Shown here piece by piece: positions 28,085 through 35,578 of a stretch of DNA of 64,000 nucleotides. The notes under the pieces were generated by a model. It saw only the letters and a program-made list of their open reading frames with translations. It made no database searches and was not told the origin of the DNA. Numbering within the stretch: the first letter of the stretch is position 1; each line of letters starts with the position of its first letter. The translations under genes were made by a program, and so were the position numbers. Source of the DNA: Streptococcus sp. A12 (GTDB lineage: Bacteria > Bacillota > Bacilli > Lactobacillales > Streptococcaceae); contig NZ_CAJPOU010000001.1 of NCBI RefSeq assembly GCF_905372335.1, forward strand, positions 1 to 64,000, given 5' to 3'.

Positions 28085-29545
28085 TTAGCGATCTGACCAG
28101 GTGCGAGGCATAAAGAGTAGTAACATCGGGTAGATCTCTAACCGTCCTGCAATCATGGCAATTGATAGTAAGAATTTAGAGATGGGGCTAAAGATAGCGA
28201 AGGTATCCGTTGTCCCAATCATCGGTCCGATATTGTTAAAGCAACTAAAGACTGCACTGACAACCGTCATAAAATTGTTGCTGTCAAAGCTGACAACCGC
28301 AATGAGGGCGATTGTAATCAAGGTATAGACTACGAAATATTTTAAGATTTTGTGCTGGGTGTCTTTATCCAAGGCAGTGCCATTCACATGCAGGGTCATC
28401 ACCCGATTGGGCGAGAGAGTCGAACGAATTTGATTCTTCCCGATCCGAGCTAGAATTAAGCAGCGAATCACTTTTAGTCCCCCAGCCGTTGACCCAGCGG
28501 ATCCACCAACCACCATGAGCATGAGAAGGAGGAACTGAGAAAAGAGCGGCCAATCAACAGTATTGCCAAAACCAAATCCAGTCGTGGTAATGACATTGGA
28601 GACTTGGAAAAAGGACATTTCAAAACTATCTGCAAAATTATGATAGAGATGGAAAATGTTGCAGGCAATCAGAAGGGAAGAAACCCCGACAATCATCAGG
28701 TAGGTGCGAAGTTCTTCATCGCCGAAGAAGGCTTTGAACTTGCGAAGCATGATGTAGTAATAAAGGTTAAAATTGACCCCAAAGACCAAGACTCCAAAGC
28801 TGACCAAATAGGTGATGAGCGTCGAATGGTAGTGGGCAATCCCGTCGTTGAAGACGGTGAATCCACCGGTACCAGCAGTTCCCATAGCAATGATAAAGCT
28901 ATCATAAAGAGGCATGCCAGCACAGAAGTAGATCACGACAAAGAGGAAGAAGAGGGCCAAATAGAGGTAATAAAGGATTTGAGCTGTGTTCTTCAATTTG
29001 GATACAATTTTACCAAATACGGGACCAGGCACTTCTGCCTTCATCACTTCGAGGTGGCTGTTCTTGTTATTGTCCATAATAGCTAGTGCAAAGACTAGCA
29101 CCCCCATCCCTCCAATCAAGTGGGTGAAACTACGCCAGAAAAGAAGGGAAGGACTGAGGACGGAGACGTCATTTAAAATGGTTGCCCCTGTAGTCGTAAA
29201 ACCAGAGCTAACTTCGAAAAATGCATCAATGATGTTTGGGATTTGTCCTGAAAAGACAAAAGGAAGAGCACCAAAGAAGGACCAGAGGATCCAACACAAA
29301 GCCACAATCAGAACGCCTTCCTTAGCATAGATGTGAAAATCTTTGGGTTTGAAAAAGGAACCAATGCCTCCCAATATAAGGAGGATGGCAATGGTTGCAA
29401 ATAGGGAGATAAAGACAGTTGGGCTATCCTTGACAACAAAATCGTTCTTTAGATTGAGAAGTGCAACCACAATCGGCACACAGAGCAACATGGCTTCAAT
29501 CAGAAGGAGTTTTGCTAAAAGGTAGCGAATCATACTTTTGTTCAT
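28085..29545 (-). CDS. trkH: Trk/Ktr potassium uptake membrane subunit TrkH
   Basis: The K+-translocating subunit of a TrkAH-type system. The 486-residue protein has multiple hydrophobic segments and four pore-loop filters, seen as SSGFTTTGATIL, TAGTGGFTVFNDG, VITTTGFGFGN and FSCFNNIGPMIG. The conserved GGMGVLVFALAIM and GGSAGSTAGGLKVIR lie between them. It follows trkA by 3 bp on the minus strand, and together they form a regulated potassium importer. Confidence 0.95.
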   Translation of the reverse strand: MNKSMIRYLLAKLLLIEAMLLCVPIVVALLNLKNDFVVKDSPTVFISLFATIAILLILGGIGSFFKPKDFHIYAKEGVLIVALCWILWSFFGALPFVFSGQIPNIIDAFFEVSSGFTTTGATILNDVSVLSPSLLFWRSFTHLIGGMGVLVFALAIMDNNKNSHLEVMKAEVPGPVFGKIVSKLKNTAQILYYLYLALFFLFVVIYFCAGMPLYDSFIIAMGTAGTGGFTVFNDGIAHYHSTLITYLVSFGVLVFGVNFNLYYYIMLRKFKAFFGDEELRTYLMIVGVSSLLIACNIFHLYHNFADSFEMSFFQVSNVITTTGFGFGNTVDWPLFSQFLLLMLMVVGGSAGSTAGGLKVIRCLILARIGKNQIRSTLSPNRVMTLHVNGTALDKDTQHKILKYFVVYTLITIALIAVVSFDSNNFMTVVSAVFSCFNNIGPMIGTTDTFAIFSPISKFLLSIAMIAGRLEIYPMLLLFMPRTWSDR

Positions 29546-29548
29546 GGC

Positions 29549-30904
29549 TTACCCCTCTAACAAATCATAGATTTTAGTGATGTTGCTGATTAGGGTAGTA
29601 ACGATAATGCGATCCCCTATCAAAAGATGGTCATCTCCAGTTGGGAAAATAGCTTTCCCGTTTCGAATAATGGCTGCGATGAGAACACCTTTTTTCAATT
29701 TCAGTTGTGCCAAAGGTTTGCCCGTCATTTTGTTTTCTTCGCGAATCTGGAATTGAAGGGTCTCGATTTGACCGTTGGCGACGTGGTGCAAGGCTTCAAG
29801 ATTTGAATAGCGGGCATTATAGCGACCACGAATGAAGTGCATGATGGTGTCCACTGCAATGCCTTTGGGTGTCACAATACTTGAAAAATCTTGCCGATCA
29901 ATAATTTCCAGTAGGCTAGTCCGGTTGACCTTGGTAATATTCTTTTGAACACCTACGCTATTTAGGAACATAGAAGCGATAATATTTTCTTCATCGACCC
30001 CTGTTAGAGTCGCCACGGCATCAAAGTTACCTGCGCGCTCTTCCATTAGAATATCTTTTGATGTCCCATCTCCCTGGATAACATAGAGATCAGGGAATTC
30101 TTGACTAAACCATTCTGCCCGTTTTTGATCGATTTCAATGACTTTTAAGTCGATCTTCCGTTTGCTATTTTCCAAAATATTTAGGAGGTAGTAAGAAATC
30201 TTGCCAGCTCCAATCAAAAGCAGACTTTTAACAACTTGCGGTCGAATGCTATTGTGGAAACTTACAATTTCGACTCGATTTCCAGTCATGAAAATCTTAT
30301 CAAAGGCTTGTAAAGTGAAGTCGCCATCTGGAATCGTTAACTGACCTTGCCGTTCGATAGCACAGATAATGATGTTTCCGTATTTCTTTCTGAATTGAGA
30401 AAGAGTCATCTGGCAGAGCGGGCTTTCCTCCTTGATTTTGAACTCCATGAAGGCCACTCGACCACCAGCGAAGTGCTCAACAGATAAGGCATTTGGGAAG
30501 TCAATGCTATTAGCGATATAGCGAGCAGCAAGAAGCTCAGGATTGACGACTAGTGAGAAGCCGAGAATATTTTTCTCTTTAAAATAGGAATTTGAGTATT
30601 CCGGATTGCGGACCCGGACAATGGTTTCTTTGGCTCCCATTTTTTTGGCTAAGACGGCAGAAACCATGTTAACTTCGTCTTGCTCTGTCAGGGCGACAAA
30701 GATGTCACAGTCGGCCACATCTGCTTGTTCTAGAATCTTAAAGTTGGCACCATTTCCAACAATACCAATGATATCGTAGCGTTTGGTAATGTGATTAACG
30801 ACGGCTTCATCTTGTTCGATCAAAATGACATCGTGATTTTCTGCGACGAGGGAACGACAGAGTGCTGTTCCGACTTTACCGCCTCCAACTACAATAATTT
30901 TCAT
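29549..30904 (-). CDS. trkA: Potassium uptake regulatory subunit TrkA
   Basis: TrkA is the cytoplasmic nucleotide-binding gating ring of the potassium importer. It holds two RCK units, each with a Rossmann GxGxxG: VVGGGKVGTALCRSL at the N-terminus and LLIGAGKISYYLLNIL near residue 230, each followed by a TrkA-C domain. An in-frame ATG lies 15 bp upstream, but GGAGGAA at 30912-30918 points to the ATG at 30904 (451 aa). Confidence 0.95.
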   Translation of the reverse strand: MKIIVVGGGKVGTALCRSLVAENHDVILIEQDEAVVNHITKRYDIIGIVGNGANFKILEQADVADCDIFVALTEQDEVNMVSAVLAKKMGAKETIVRVRNPEYSNSYFKEKNILGFSLVVNPELLAARYIANSIDFPNALSVEHFAGGRVAFMEFKIKEESPLCQMTLSQFRKKYGNIIICAIERQGQLTIPDGDFTLQAFDKIFMTGNRVEIVSFHNSIRPQVVKSLLLIGAGKISYYLLNILENSKRKIDLKVIEIDQKRAEWFSQEFPDLYVIQGDGTSKDILMEERAGNFDAVATLTGVDEENIIASMFLNSVGVQKNITKVNRTSLLEIIDRQDFSSIVTPKGIAVDTIMHFIRGRYNARYSNLEALHHVANGQIETLQFQIREENKMTGKPLAQLKLKKGVLIAAIIRNGKAIFPTGDDHLLIGDRIIVTTLISNITKIYDLLEG

Positions 30905-31050
30905 GAATATTTCCTCCAAAGTATGATTCTATCTTACTCTATTTTCAAAAAAAAATCACCTTTTAATAGTGGAAATAGGGCATAAAGAACCAGATTCTCT
31001 AAACTACATGAAAGAGGATGTAAAAAAGTGAAATTTTTTTGTCGAAATAG

Positions 31051-31078
31051 TTGACAGGAGGCATGAAAGTGGTATACT
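31051..31078 (+). promoter_or_regulatory. Strong promoter of the trmL leader
   Basis: A perfect -35 TTGACA (31051-31056) and extended TGgTATACT (-10 at 31073-31078) with a 16-bp spacer. The start would be near 31085, 120 nt before the trmL start codon. Confidence 0.85.
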
Positions 31079-31084
31079 GATACA

Positions 31085-31187
31085 GTAACCTCATTGATTT
31101 ACCTCAAACCTGTTGTGAGTTAAGTTAATGAAGTCGTAACCACGCTGTTTGCTGAGCTTGACTCCGGGCAGTGTGGCTATTTTTTTG
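31085..31187 (+). ncRNA. Structured leader RNA with terminator upstream of trmL
   Basis: The first arm TCATTGATTTACCTCA (31091-31106) pairs with TGAGTTAAGTTAATGA (31116-31131) over 16 positions with two wobbles and only one mismatch, closing a 9-nt loop. A second hairpin, CCACGCTG (31140-31147) with CAGTGTGG (31169-31176), is followed by a run of T and looks like an intrinsic terminator. The two-hairpin layout ahead of an RNA methyltransferase gene recalls the 23S-methyl RNA motif described in Lactobacillales; I cannot confirm a family match. It could instead be a free small RNA of about 100 nt. Confidence 0.65.
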
Positions 31188-31204
31188 CCAGAAATGAGAT
31201 TGTG

Positions 31205-31747
31205 ATGAATATTGAAGAATTAGCTTATACAGAAACCAAATCAAAAAACCATGTAGTTCTCTATCAACCTCAAATCCCCCAAAACACAGGGAACATTGCT
31301 CGTACTTGTGCAGCTACCAATGCCCCCCTTCACATCATTCGGCCCATGGCTTTTCCTATCGATGATCGGAAGATGAAACGTGCGGGACTGGATTATTGGG
31401 ATAAGTTAGATGTTCGCTTCTACGACAGCTTGGATGAATTTATGGAGGCCGCAGCTGGAGGAAAGGTCCACCTGGTTTCAAAATTTGCTGACCAGACCTA
31501 TTCAGATGTGGATTACAATGATGATGCAGAACATTATTTCATTTTTGGTCGCGAGGACAAAGGTTTGCCAGAGGATTTTATGCGGCTTCATGCTGAAAAG
31601 GCGATTCGGATTCCGATGAATGATGAGCATGTTCGAAGCTTGAATGTCTCCAATACCGTTTGTATGATTGTATACGAAGCCCTCAGACAACAGGAGTTTG
31701 CAGGCTTAGAGTTGGTCCATCAGTATGAGGGAGATAAGTTGAAGTAG
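31205..31747 (+). CDS. trmL: tRNA (cytidine/uridine-34 2'-O)-methyltransferase TrmL
   Basis: A SPOUT methyltransferase that methylates the wobble ribose of leucine tRNAs. Signature motifs are [37 protein letters not shown] and [28 protein letters not shown]. The protein starts 15 residues earlier than E. coli TrmL ([15 protein letters not shown]), with no internal Met near the usual start. The ribosome site is weak (TGAGAT). It is preceded by the structured leader at 31085-31187. 180 aa. Confidence 0.92.
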   Translation: MNIEELAYTETKSKNHVVLYQPQIPQNTGNIARTCAATNAPLHIIRPMAFPIDDRKMKRAGLDYWDKLDVRFYDSLDEFMEAAAGGKVHLVSKFADQTYSDVDYNDDAEHYFIFGREDKGLPEDFMRLHAEKAIRIPMNDEHVRSLNVSNTVCMIVYEALRQQEFAGLELVHQYEGDKLK

Positions 31748-31795
31748 GAAGAGGCTCTTTGCAAAAGGGGTTTCGTTGTAACTTTTGATATTACA

Positions 31796-31822
31796 AAACA
31801 CTTGCAATAGCAGGTGTTTTTT
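31796..31822 (+). terminator. Terminator of trmL
   Basis: AAACACTTGC pairs with GCAGGTGTTT (one T-G wobble) around AATA, followed by T residues. Confidence 0.8.
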
Positions 31823-31830
31823 GTTATGAT
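31802..31830 (+). promoter_or_regulatory. Promoter of the FMN riboswitch transcript
   Basis: TTGCAA (31802-31807) and TATGAT (31825-31830), spacer 17 bp. The -35 box sits in the loop and left arm of the trmL terminator. Confidence 0.7.
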
Positions 31831-31836
31831 TAAGGA

Positions 31837-32171
31837 GTCTTCAGGGCAGGGTGTAATTCCCGACCGGCGGTGACTTTTACTAGGAAATGCTCTTTTCCTT
31901 TTCTACTTTGTTGCCAAGCTTTGCCTAACTAAAAGTTATGCCTAGAGCTTGTCGCCTCGTCTAAAAGAAAAATCTCCATTTCCATACTCTAAAAGAAGTC
32001 CGCGAGCGCAAGCTGATGTGGTGTGACTCCACAACCGACAGTATAGTCTGGATGGGAGAAGACGAGAGAGGAACAAACCTGTTCTTATTGATGATGGACT
32101 TGATGGAAATTTTGTTGATTTTATAAGAAATTAGTCTTTGCGCTTTTTCTTGTAGCATCAGGGCTTTTTTC
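31837..32171 (+). promoter_or_regulatory. FMN (RFN) riboswitch with long peripheral insertion
   Basis: The conserved RFN segments are clear: AGTCTTCAGGGCAGGGTG, ATTCCCGACCGGCGGTGAC, AGTCCGCGAGCGC, CCGACAGTATAGTCTGGATG and GGGAGAAGAC; the outer stem is GTCTTC (31837-31842) with GAAGAC (32058-32063). Between GGTGA and AGTCC lie about 120 nt that fold on themselves (GGAAATG with CATTTCC; CAAGCT with AGCTTG; TAACT with AGTTA). After the aptamer, CTTGATG (32099-32105) can pair with CATCAGG (32156-32162) before a T run, a plausible terminator. It should shut off ribU when FMN is plentiful. Confidence 0.93.
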
Positions 32172-32282
32172 GTTAAGTATTAAGGAACTGTTTAAGTTTT
32201 CTTTAAAACGATTGAAATAGAATAAGGTTAAGGGAATCTTTCCAACTTCTTCTAATTTTAGTAAAAATTGGAGGAACCTGTG

Positions 32283-32840
32283 ATGACAAATACTCGTAAA
32301 CTGACCCTAGTGGCTGTTTTATCTGCACTTTCTTTTCTATTGATGTTTTATCAACTATCAATAGGGATTGATTTTTTAAAGGTTGACTTTAGTACGATTC
32401 CAATCTTACTCGCCTTAGTTCTATTAGATTTGAAGAGCTCAGTTGTGGTGGTTTTGATTCGATCGCTTCTCAAGTTAGTTTTGAATGGTCGAGGAGCTGA
32501 GACCTTGGTTGGCTTACCAGTTAACATAATTGCTGTCTTAGTCTTTGTCTTAGCATTTGCAGTCATTTGGAATAAGAAGAGAAACCAGGTTCGGTTTGTG
32601 ATTGCTAGTCTAGTTGGGACCATTGGTTTAACCATTTCCATGCTCCTAGTCAATTACTATTATGCCATCCCTCTCTATGCTAAATTTGTTGGTTTTGACA
32701 TAGCAAAGATGGTCGGAGTTGAAAAGTATCTTCTCAGTATGGTTGTTCCCTTTAATCTAATAGAAGGACTGATTTGGGCTGTGACCTTCTGGATGGTATA
32801 CGCCGTCGTACAGCCCCTACTTAAAATCTATGAAAAATAA
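32283..32840 (+). CDS. ribU: Riboflavin ECF transporter S component RibU
   Basis: RibU is the substrate-binding membrane subunit of an ECF transporter that imports riboflavin with a shared EcfAAT module encoded elsewhere. The 185-residue protein has about six membrane helices, starting LTLVAVLSALSFLLMFYQLSI, and contains the ECF S-component marks LKVDFSTIPILLALVLLD and LVLNGRGAETLVGLPVNI. GGAGGA at 32270-32275 points to the ATG at 32283 over upstream in-frame GTG and TTG codons. The FMN riboswitch upstream supports the substrate. Confidence 0.93.
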   Translation: MTNTRKLTLVAVLSALSFLLMFYQLSIGIDFLKVDFSTIPILLALVLLDLKSSVVVVLIRSLLKLVLNGRGAETLVGLPVNIIAVLVFVLAFAVIWNKKRNQVRFVIASLVGTIGLTISMLLVNYYYAIPLYAKFVGFDIAKMVGVEKYLLSMVVPFNLIEGLIWAVTFWMVYAVVQPLLKIYEK

Positions 32841-33480
32841 ACAATCTCATTTTTTAAAGGGCTCTTTTGCCCTTTTGTTATTTATGATTCTGGGCTATGT
32901 AGTCAAATTTTATCCTGAAAATTTAGTCGGAATCGATCAACCGATTCAATCGGCTATTCGCGGGGATTTACCAGCCTATTTGACAGCCTTCTTTACCCGT
33001 GTCACAGTGCTGATGAACACACCAGTTGTTGCATCCTGGGTTGGCGTCATTGTCCTCTTCTTTGTCTGGAAGAAATGGTATACGGAGGCCCTCCTCCTCA
33101 CCGGGAGTTTGGTTACAACTGGATTACTCGTGGTGATCCTGAAACACATCTATTTACGCCCACGGCCAGCACTGCAACATTTGGTCCAAGAAGGGGGCTA
33201 TTCTTTTCCAAGTGGTCACTCCTTAGCCGCCACCCTCGTCTTCGGTAGTTTGATCATTGTGGTAGGGCAACGGATGACCTCTCAAGTCGGGAAAGTCCTG
33301 GCTCAGATTGCCCTCTTCCTCTGTATAGTAACCATCGTTGTATCTCGTGTCTATGTTGGGGTTCATTACCCGACAGACGTCACAGGAAGTATACTTTTGG
33401 GATTTGGTCTTTTGCAAATGGTCTTTCCTTATTACGACCGTTTGCGTTTTGAATGGCGCTTTAAGAGTAAGCAGAAGTAA
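32830..33480 (+). CDS. PAP2-family membrane phosphatase
   Basis: A 216-residue membrane protein with about six helices and the three PAP2 phosphatase motifs: KHIYLRPRP, PSGHS and SRVYVGVHYPTD. Such enzymes dephosphorylate lipid phosphates such as undecaprenyl pyrophosphate or phosphatidic acid on the outer face. Its start overlaps ribU by 11 bp, so it is under the FMN riboswitch; whether that link is functional is unclear. Confidence 0.88.
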   Translation: MKNKQSHFLKGSFALLLFMILGYVVKFYPENLVGIDQPIQSAIRGDLPAYLTAFFTRVTVLMNTPVVASWVGVIVLFFVWKKWYTEALLLTGSLVTTGLLVVILKHIYLRPRPALQHLVQEGGYSFPSGHSLAATLVFGSLIIVVGQRMTSQVGKVLAQIALFLCIVTIVVSRVYVGVHYPTDVTGSILLGFGLLQMVFPYYDRLRFEWRFKSKQK

Positions 33481-33483
33481 AGC

Positions 33484-33795
33484 ATGAACGATTTATTTGA
33501 AGAAAAGGTCCTAAAGGTCGTTGCTCAGATTCCCCTGGGATGTGTGGCCACCTATGGTCAAATTGCCCAACTCATTGGATATCCTCGTCACGCCCGCCAG
33601 GTCGGCAAGGTCTTGGCTACTTCTACAAAAGCTGTGACCTATCCCTGTCATCGGGTCGTGACCTCTACTGGTCGCCTGGCTCCTGATTGGGAAGAGCAAG
33701 GCACGCTTCTCTGGGCAGAAGGGGTGGAATGCAAATCCAACGGTTGTGTGGATCTTAAAAAATACAAATGGAAAGCAGAGGAGACTCAACTTTGA
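33484..33795 (+). CDS. MGMT-type DNA alkyltransferase domain protein
   Basis: A 103-residue protein comprising only the C-terminal DNA-binding and active-site domain of O6-alkylguanine-DNA alkyltransferases. VAQIPLGCVATYGQIAQLIGYPRHARQVG is the helix-turn-helix region, and Cys55 in VTYPCHRVV is the acceptor cysteine. It keeps the Cys that alkyltransferase-like (ATL) proteins usually lose, but lacks the N-terminal domain. It is 3 bp after the PAP2 gene and ends inside the next terminator. Confidence 0.85.
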   Translation: MNDLFEEKVLKVVAQIPLGCVATYGQIAQLIGYPRHARQVGKVLATSTKAVTYPCHRVVTSTGRLAPDWEEQGTLLWAEGVECKSNGCVDLKKYKWKAEETQL

Positions 33796-33813
33796 GTTCA
33801 CTCTGCTTTTTTG
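33774..33813 (+). terminator. Terminator of the ribU operon
   Basis: AGCAGAG (33774-33780) pairs with CTCTGCT (33801-33807), with inner ACTCAA/TTGAGT, followed by six T residues. The left arm is within the alkyltransferase coding end. Confidence 0.8.
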
Positions 33814-33820
33814 CTATAAT
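33792..33820 (+). promoter_or_regulatory. Promoter of mnmL giving a near-leaderless start
   Basis: TTGAGT (33792-33797) and TATAAT (33815-33820) with 17-bp spacing. The mnmL ATG begins 8 bp after the -10 box. The -35 box is the inner stem of the ribU terminator. Confidence 0.7.
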
Positions 33821-33827
33821 GAGGGGT

Positions 33828-34751
33828 ATGAAATCCTATACGACCTTAAATGATTATTACCGAACCTTATTTGGAGAAAAGACCTTCAAAGTCCCAATCG
33901 ATGCGGGCTTTGACTGTCCCAATCGTGATGGAACTGTTGCTCGTGGGGGCTGTACTTTTTGTACAGTTTCTGGCTCTGGGGACGCCATCGTAGCACCAGA
34001 TGCCCCTATTCGGGATCAGTTTTACAAAGAAATTGATTTTATGCACCGCAAATGGCCCGATGTCAAAAAGTATTTGGTCTATTTTCAAAATTTCACTAAT
34101 ACGCATGAATCCGTCGATGTCATTCGGGAGCGCTATGAGCAAGCCATCAATGAACCGGGTGTCGTAGGGATTAACATCGGGACACGACCAGACTGCTTGC
34201 CGGATGAAACATTGGCCTATCTAGCAGAATTGACAGAGCGCATGCATGTGACTATTGAGCTGGGTTTGCAGACGACCTATGAAACGACATCTGGATTGAT
34301 CAACCGAGCCCATAGCTATGAACTCTATGTGGAAACGGTGAAGCGGATTCGCCAACAGGTCCCTAAGGCAGAGATTGTTTCACACTTAATTAACGGTCTT
34401 CCAGGGGAGACGCATGAGATGATGGTGGAAAATGTCCGCCGTTGTGTAACAGACAACGATATCCAGGGCATTAAATTGCACCTGCTCCATCTGATGACCA
34501 ATACCCGGATGCAACGAGACTACCATGAAGGGCGATTGCAATTGATGAGTCAGGAGGAATACGTGTCGGTCATCTGTGACCAACTGGAGATTATTCCCAA
34601 GGAGATCGTCATCCACCGGATTACAGGAGATGCTCCACGCGAAATGCTGATAGGACCGATGTGGAGTCTCAATAAGTGGGAAGTACTGAATGCTATTGAA
34701 ACAGAAATGCGTCGCCGTGGAAGTGTTCAAGGTTGTAAAGTAGGAAAATAG
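33828..34751 (+). CDS. mnmL: Radical SAM protein, TIGR01212/YtqA (MnmL) type
   Basis: A 307-residue radical SAM enzyme. The cluster cysteines are Cys30, Cys42 and Cys45 (GFDCPNRDG... GGCTFC), the long-spaced pattern of the TIGR01212/YtqA family. NIGTRPDCLPDE, ELGLQTTYE and HLINGLPGETHEMM are further marks. In Bacillus, YtqA and its neighbour YtqB (MnmM) take part in building the mnm5s2U34 modification of tRNA; the adjacent mnmM here supports the same role. The frame extends back into the previous gene, but the promoter places the start at ATG 33828. Confidence 0.88.
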   Translation: MKSYTTLNDYYRTLFGEKTFKVPIDAGFDCPNRDGTVARGGCTFCTVSGSGDAIVAPDAPIRDQFYKEIDFMHRKWPDVKKYLVYFQNFTNTHESVDVIRERYEQAINEPGVVGINIGTRPDCLPDETLAYLAELTERMHVTIELGLQTTYETTSGLINRAHSYELYVETVKRIRQQVPKAEIVSHLINGLPGETHEMMVENVRRCVTDNDIQGIKLHLLHLMTNTRMQRDYHEGRLQLMSQEEYVSVICDQLEIIPKEIVIHRITGDAPREMLIGPMWSLNKWEVLNAIETEMRRRGSVQGCKVGK

Positions 34752-34761
34752 GAGGAGTAGC

Positions 34762-35319
34762 ATGTTGCGACCATTAGAGATGGCCCATGATTTTCTTAGG
34801 GAGGTCATTACAGATCAAGATACTGTGGTTGATGCGACCATGGGCAATGGGCATGATACCCTTTTCTTGGCGAAACTAGCCAAAGAAGTCTATGCATTTG
34901 ATATTCAAGAACAGGCCTTGATCCATACGCAAAAGCGCTTGGAAGAAGCAGGACTTTCCAATGCCCATCTTCTTTTAAAGGGGCATGAAGAAATAGATCT
35001 TTATGTGGACCAGGTCAAGGCGGCTATCTTCAACTTAGGCTATCTTCCTTCAGCAGACAAGTCCATCATTACCCAGCCTAAAACAACGATCCAAGCCATC
35101 GATAAACTTTGTCACTGCTTGATCAAGGGTGGGCGGATTGCCATTATGATCTATTATGGTCATGAGGGTGGGGACCTAGAAAAAGATGCTGTCTTGGAGT
35201 TTGTCTCCCAACTTCCTCAACAAGAATTTACGGTCACTAGTTACCGGACCCTGAACCAGATCAATCATCCCCCATTTTTGGTCATGATCGAAAAATTAGA
35301 AAGTTACCGTCATGGATAA
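34762..35319 (+). CDS. mnmM: tRNA mnm5s2U methyltransferase MnmM (YtqB)
   Basis: A 185-residue class I SAM-dependent methyltransferase. Motif I is VVDATMGNGHDTLFLA, followed by VYAFDIQEQAL (acidic SAM ribose contact) and the FNLGYLPSADKSI segment characteristic of YtqB-type enzymes. The family transfers the final methyl group to nm5s2U34 in tRNA. GGAGGAG lies 6 nt before the ATG. It follows mnmL by 10 bp and overlaps the next gene by 8 bp. Confidence 0.9.
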   Translation: MLRPLEMAHDFLREVITDQDTVVDATMGNGHDTLFLAKLAKEVYAFDIQEQALIHTQKRLEEAGLSNAHLLLKGHEEIDLYVDQVKAAIFNLGYLPSADKSIITQPKTTIQAIDKLCHCLIKGGRIAIMIYYGHEGGDLEKDAVLEFVSQLPQQEFTVTSYRTLNQINHPPFLVMIEKLESYRHG

Positions 35320-35575
35320 AGAATTTTTAAAAAATAAAATTGATACTCTTCGCCACGATTTTGTGGAGTCCACCTCTCATGAACGTGCCGTTGGTTTTTT
35401 AGATGAAGCACGGATGAGCAAAAAGATGATCAAAATCAAGAAGAAGTTGGTTTCTCTTGAAATGGAACGTTGCCAGAAGAAAATTGAGCACAAGGATCTG
35501 ACAAAGATTGATCAAAAGATCCAAGAACAAAAGCAACTCTTTGAGGATTGTTGTAACCAACGATCAGGAGGATAA
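35312..35575 (+). CDS. Small charged helical protein, unknown
   Basis: An 87-residue protein with very high Lys/Glu/Asp content and no hydrophobic core segment; the middle (EARMSKKMIKIKKKLVSLEMERCQKKIEHKDL) is predicted to be long helices, perhaps a coiled coil. I do not recognise a family. The start overlaps mnmM by 8 bp and the next gene begins 3 bp after its stop, with its SD inside this gene, so real translation coupling is likely. Confidence 0.7.
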   Translation: MDKEFLKNKIDTLRHDFVESTSHERAVGFLDEARMSKKMIKIKKKLVSLEMERCQKKIEHKDLTKIDQKIQEQKQLFEDCCNQRSGG

Positions 35576-35578
35576 GGG

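Noticed and set aside
28604..29330. Plus-strand ORFs of 160 and 114 codons opposite trkH
   Set aside because: They are shadows of a well-supported membrane protein gene and show no protein-like features.
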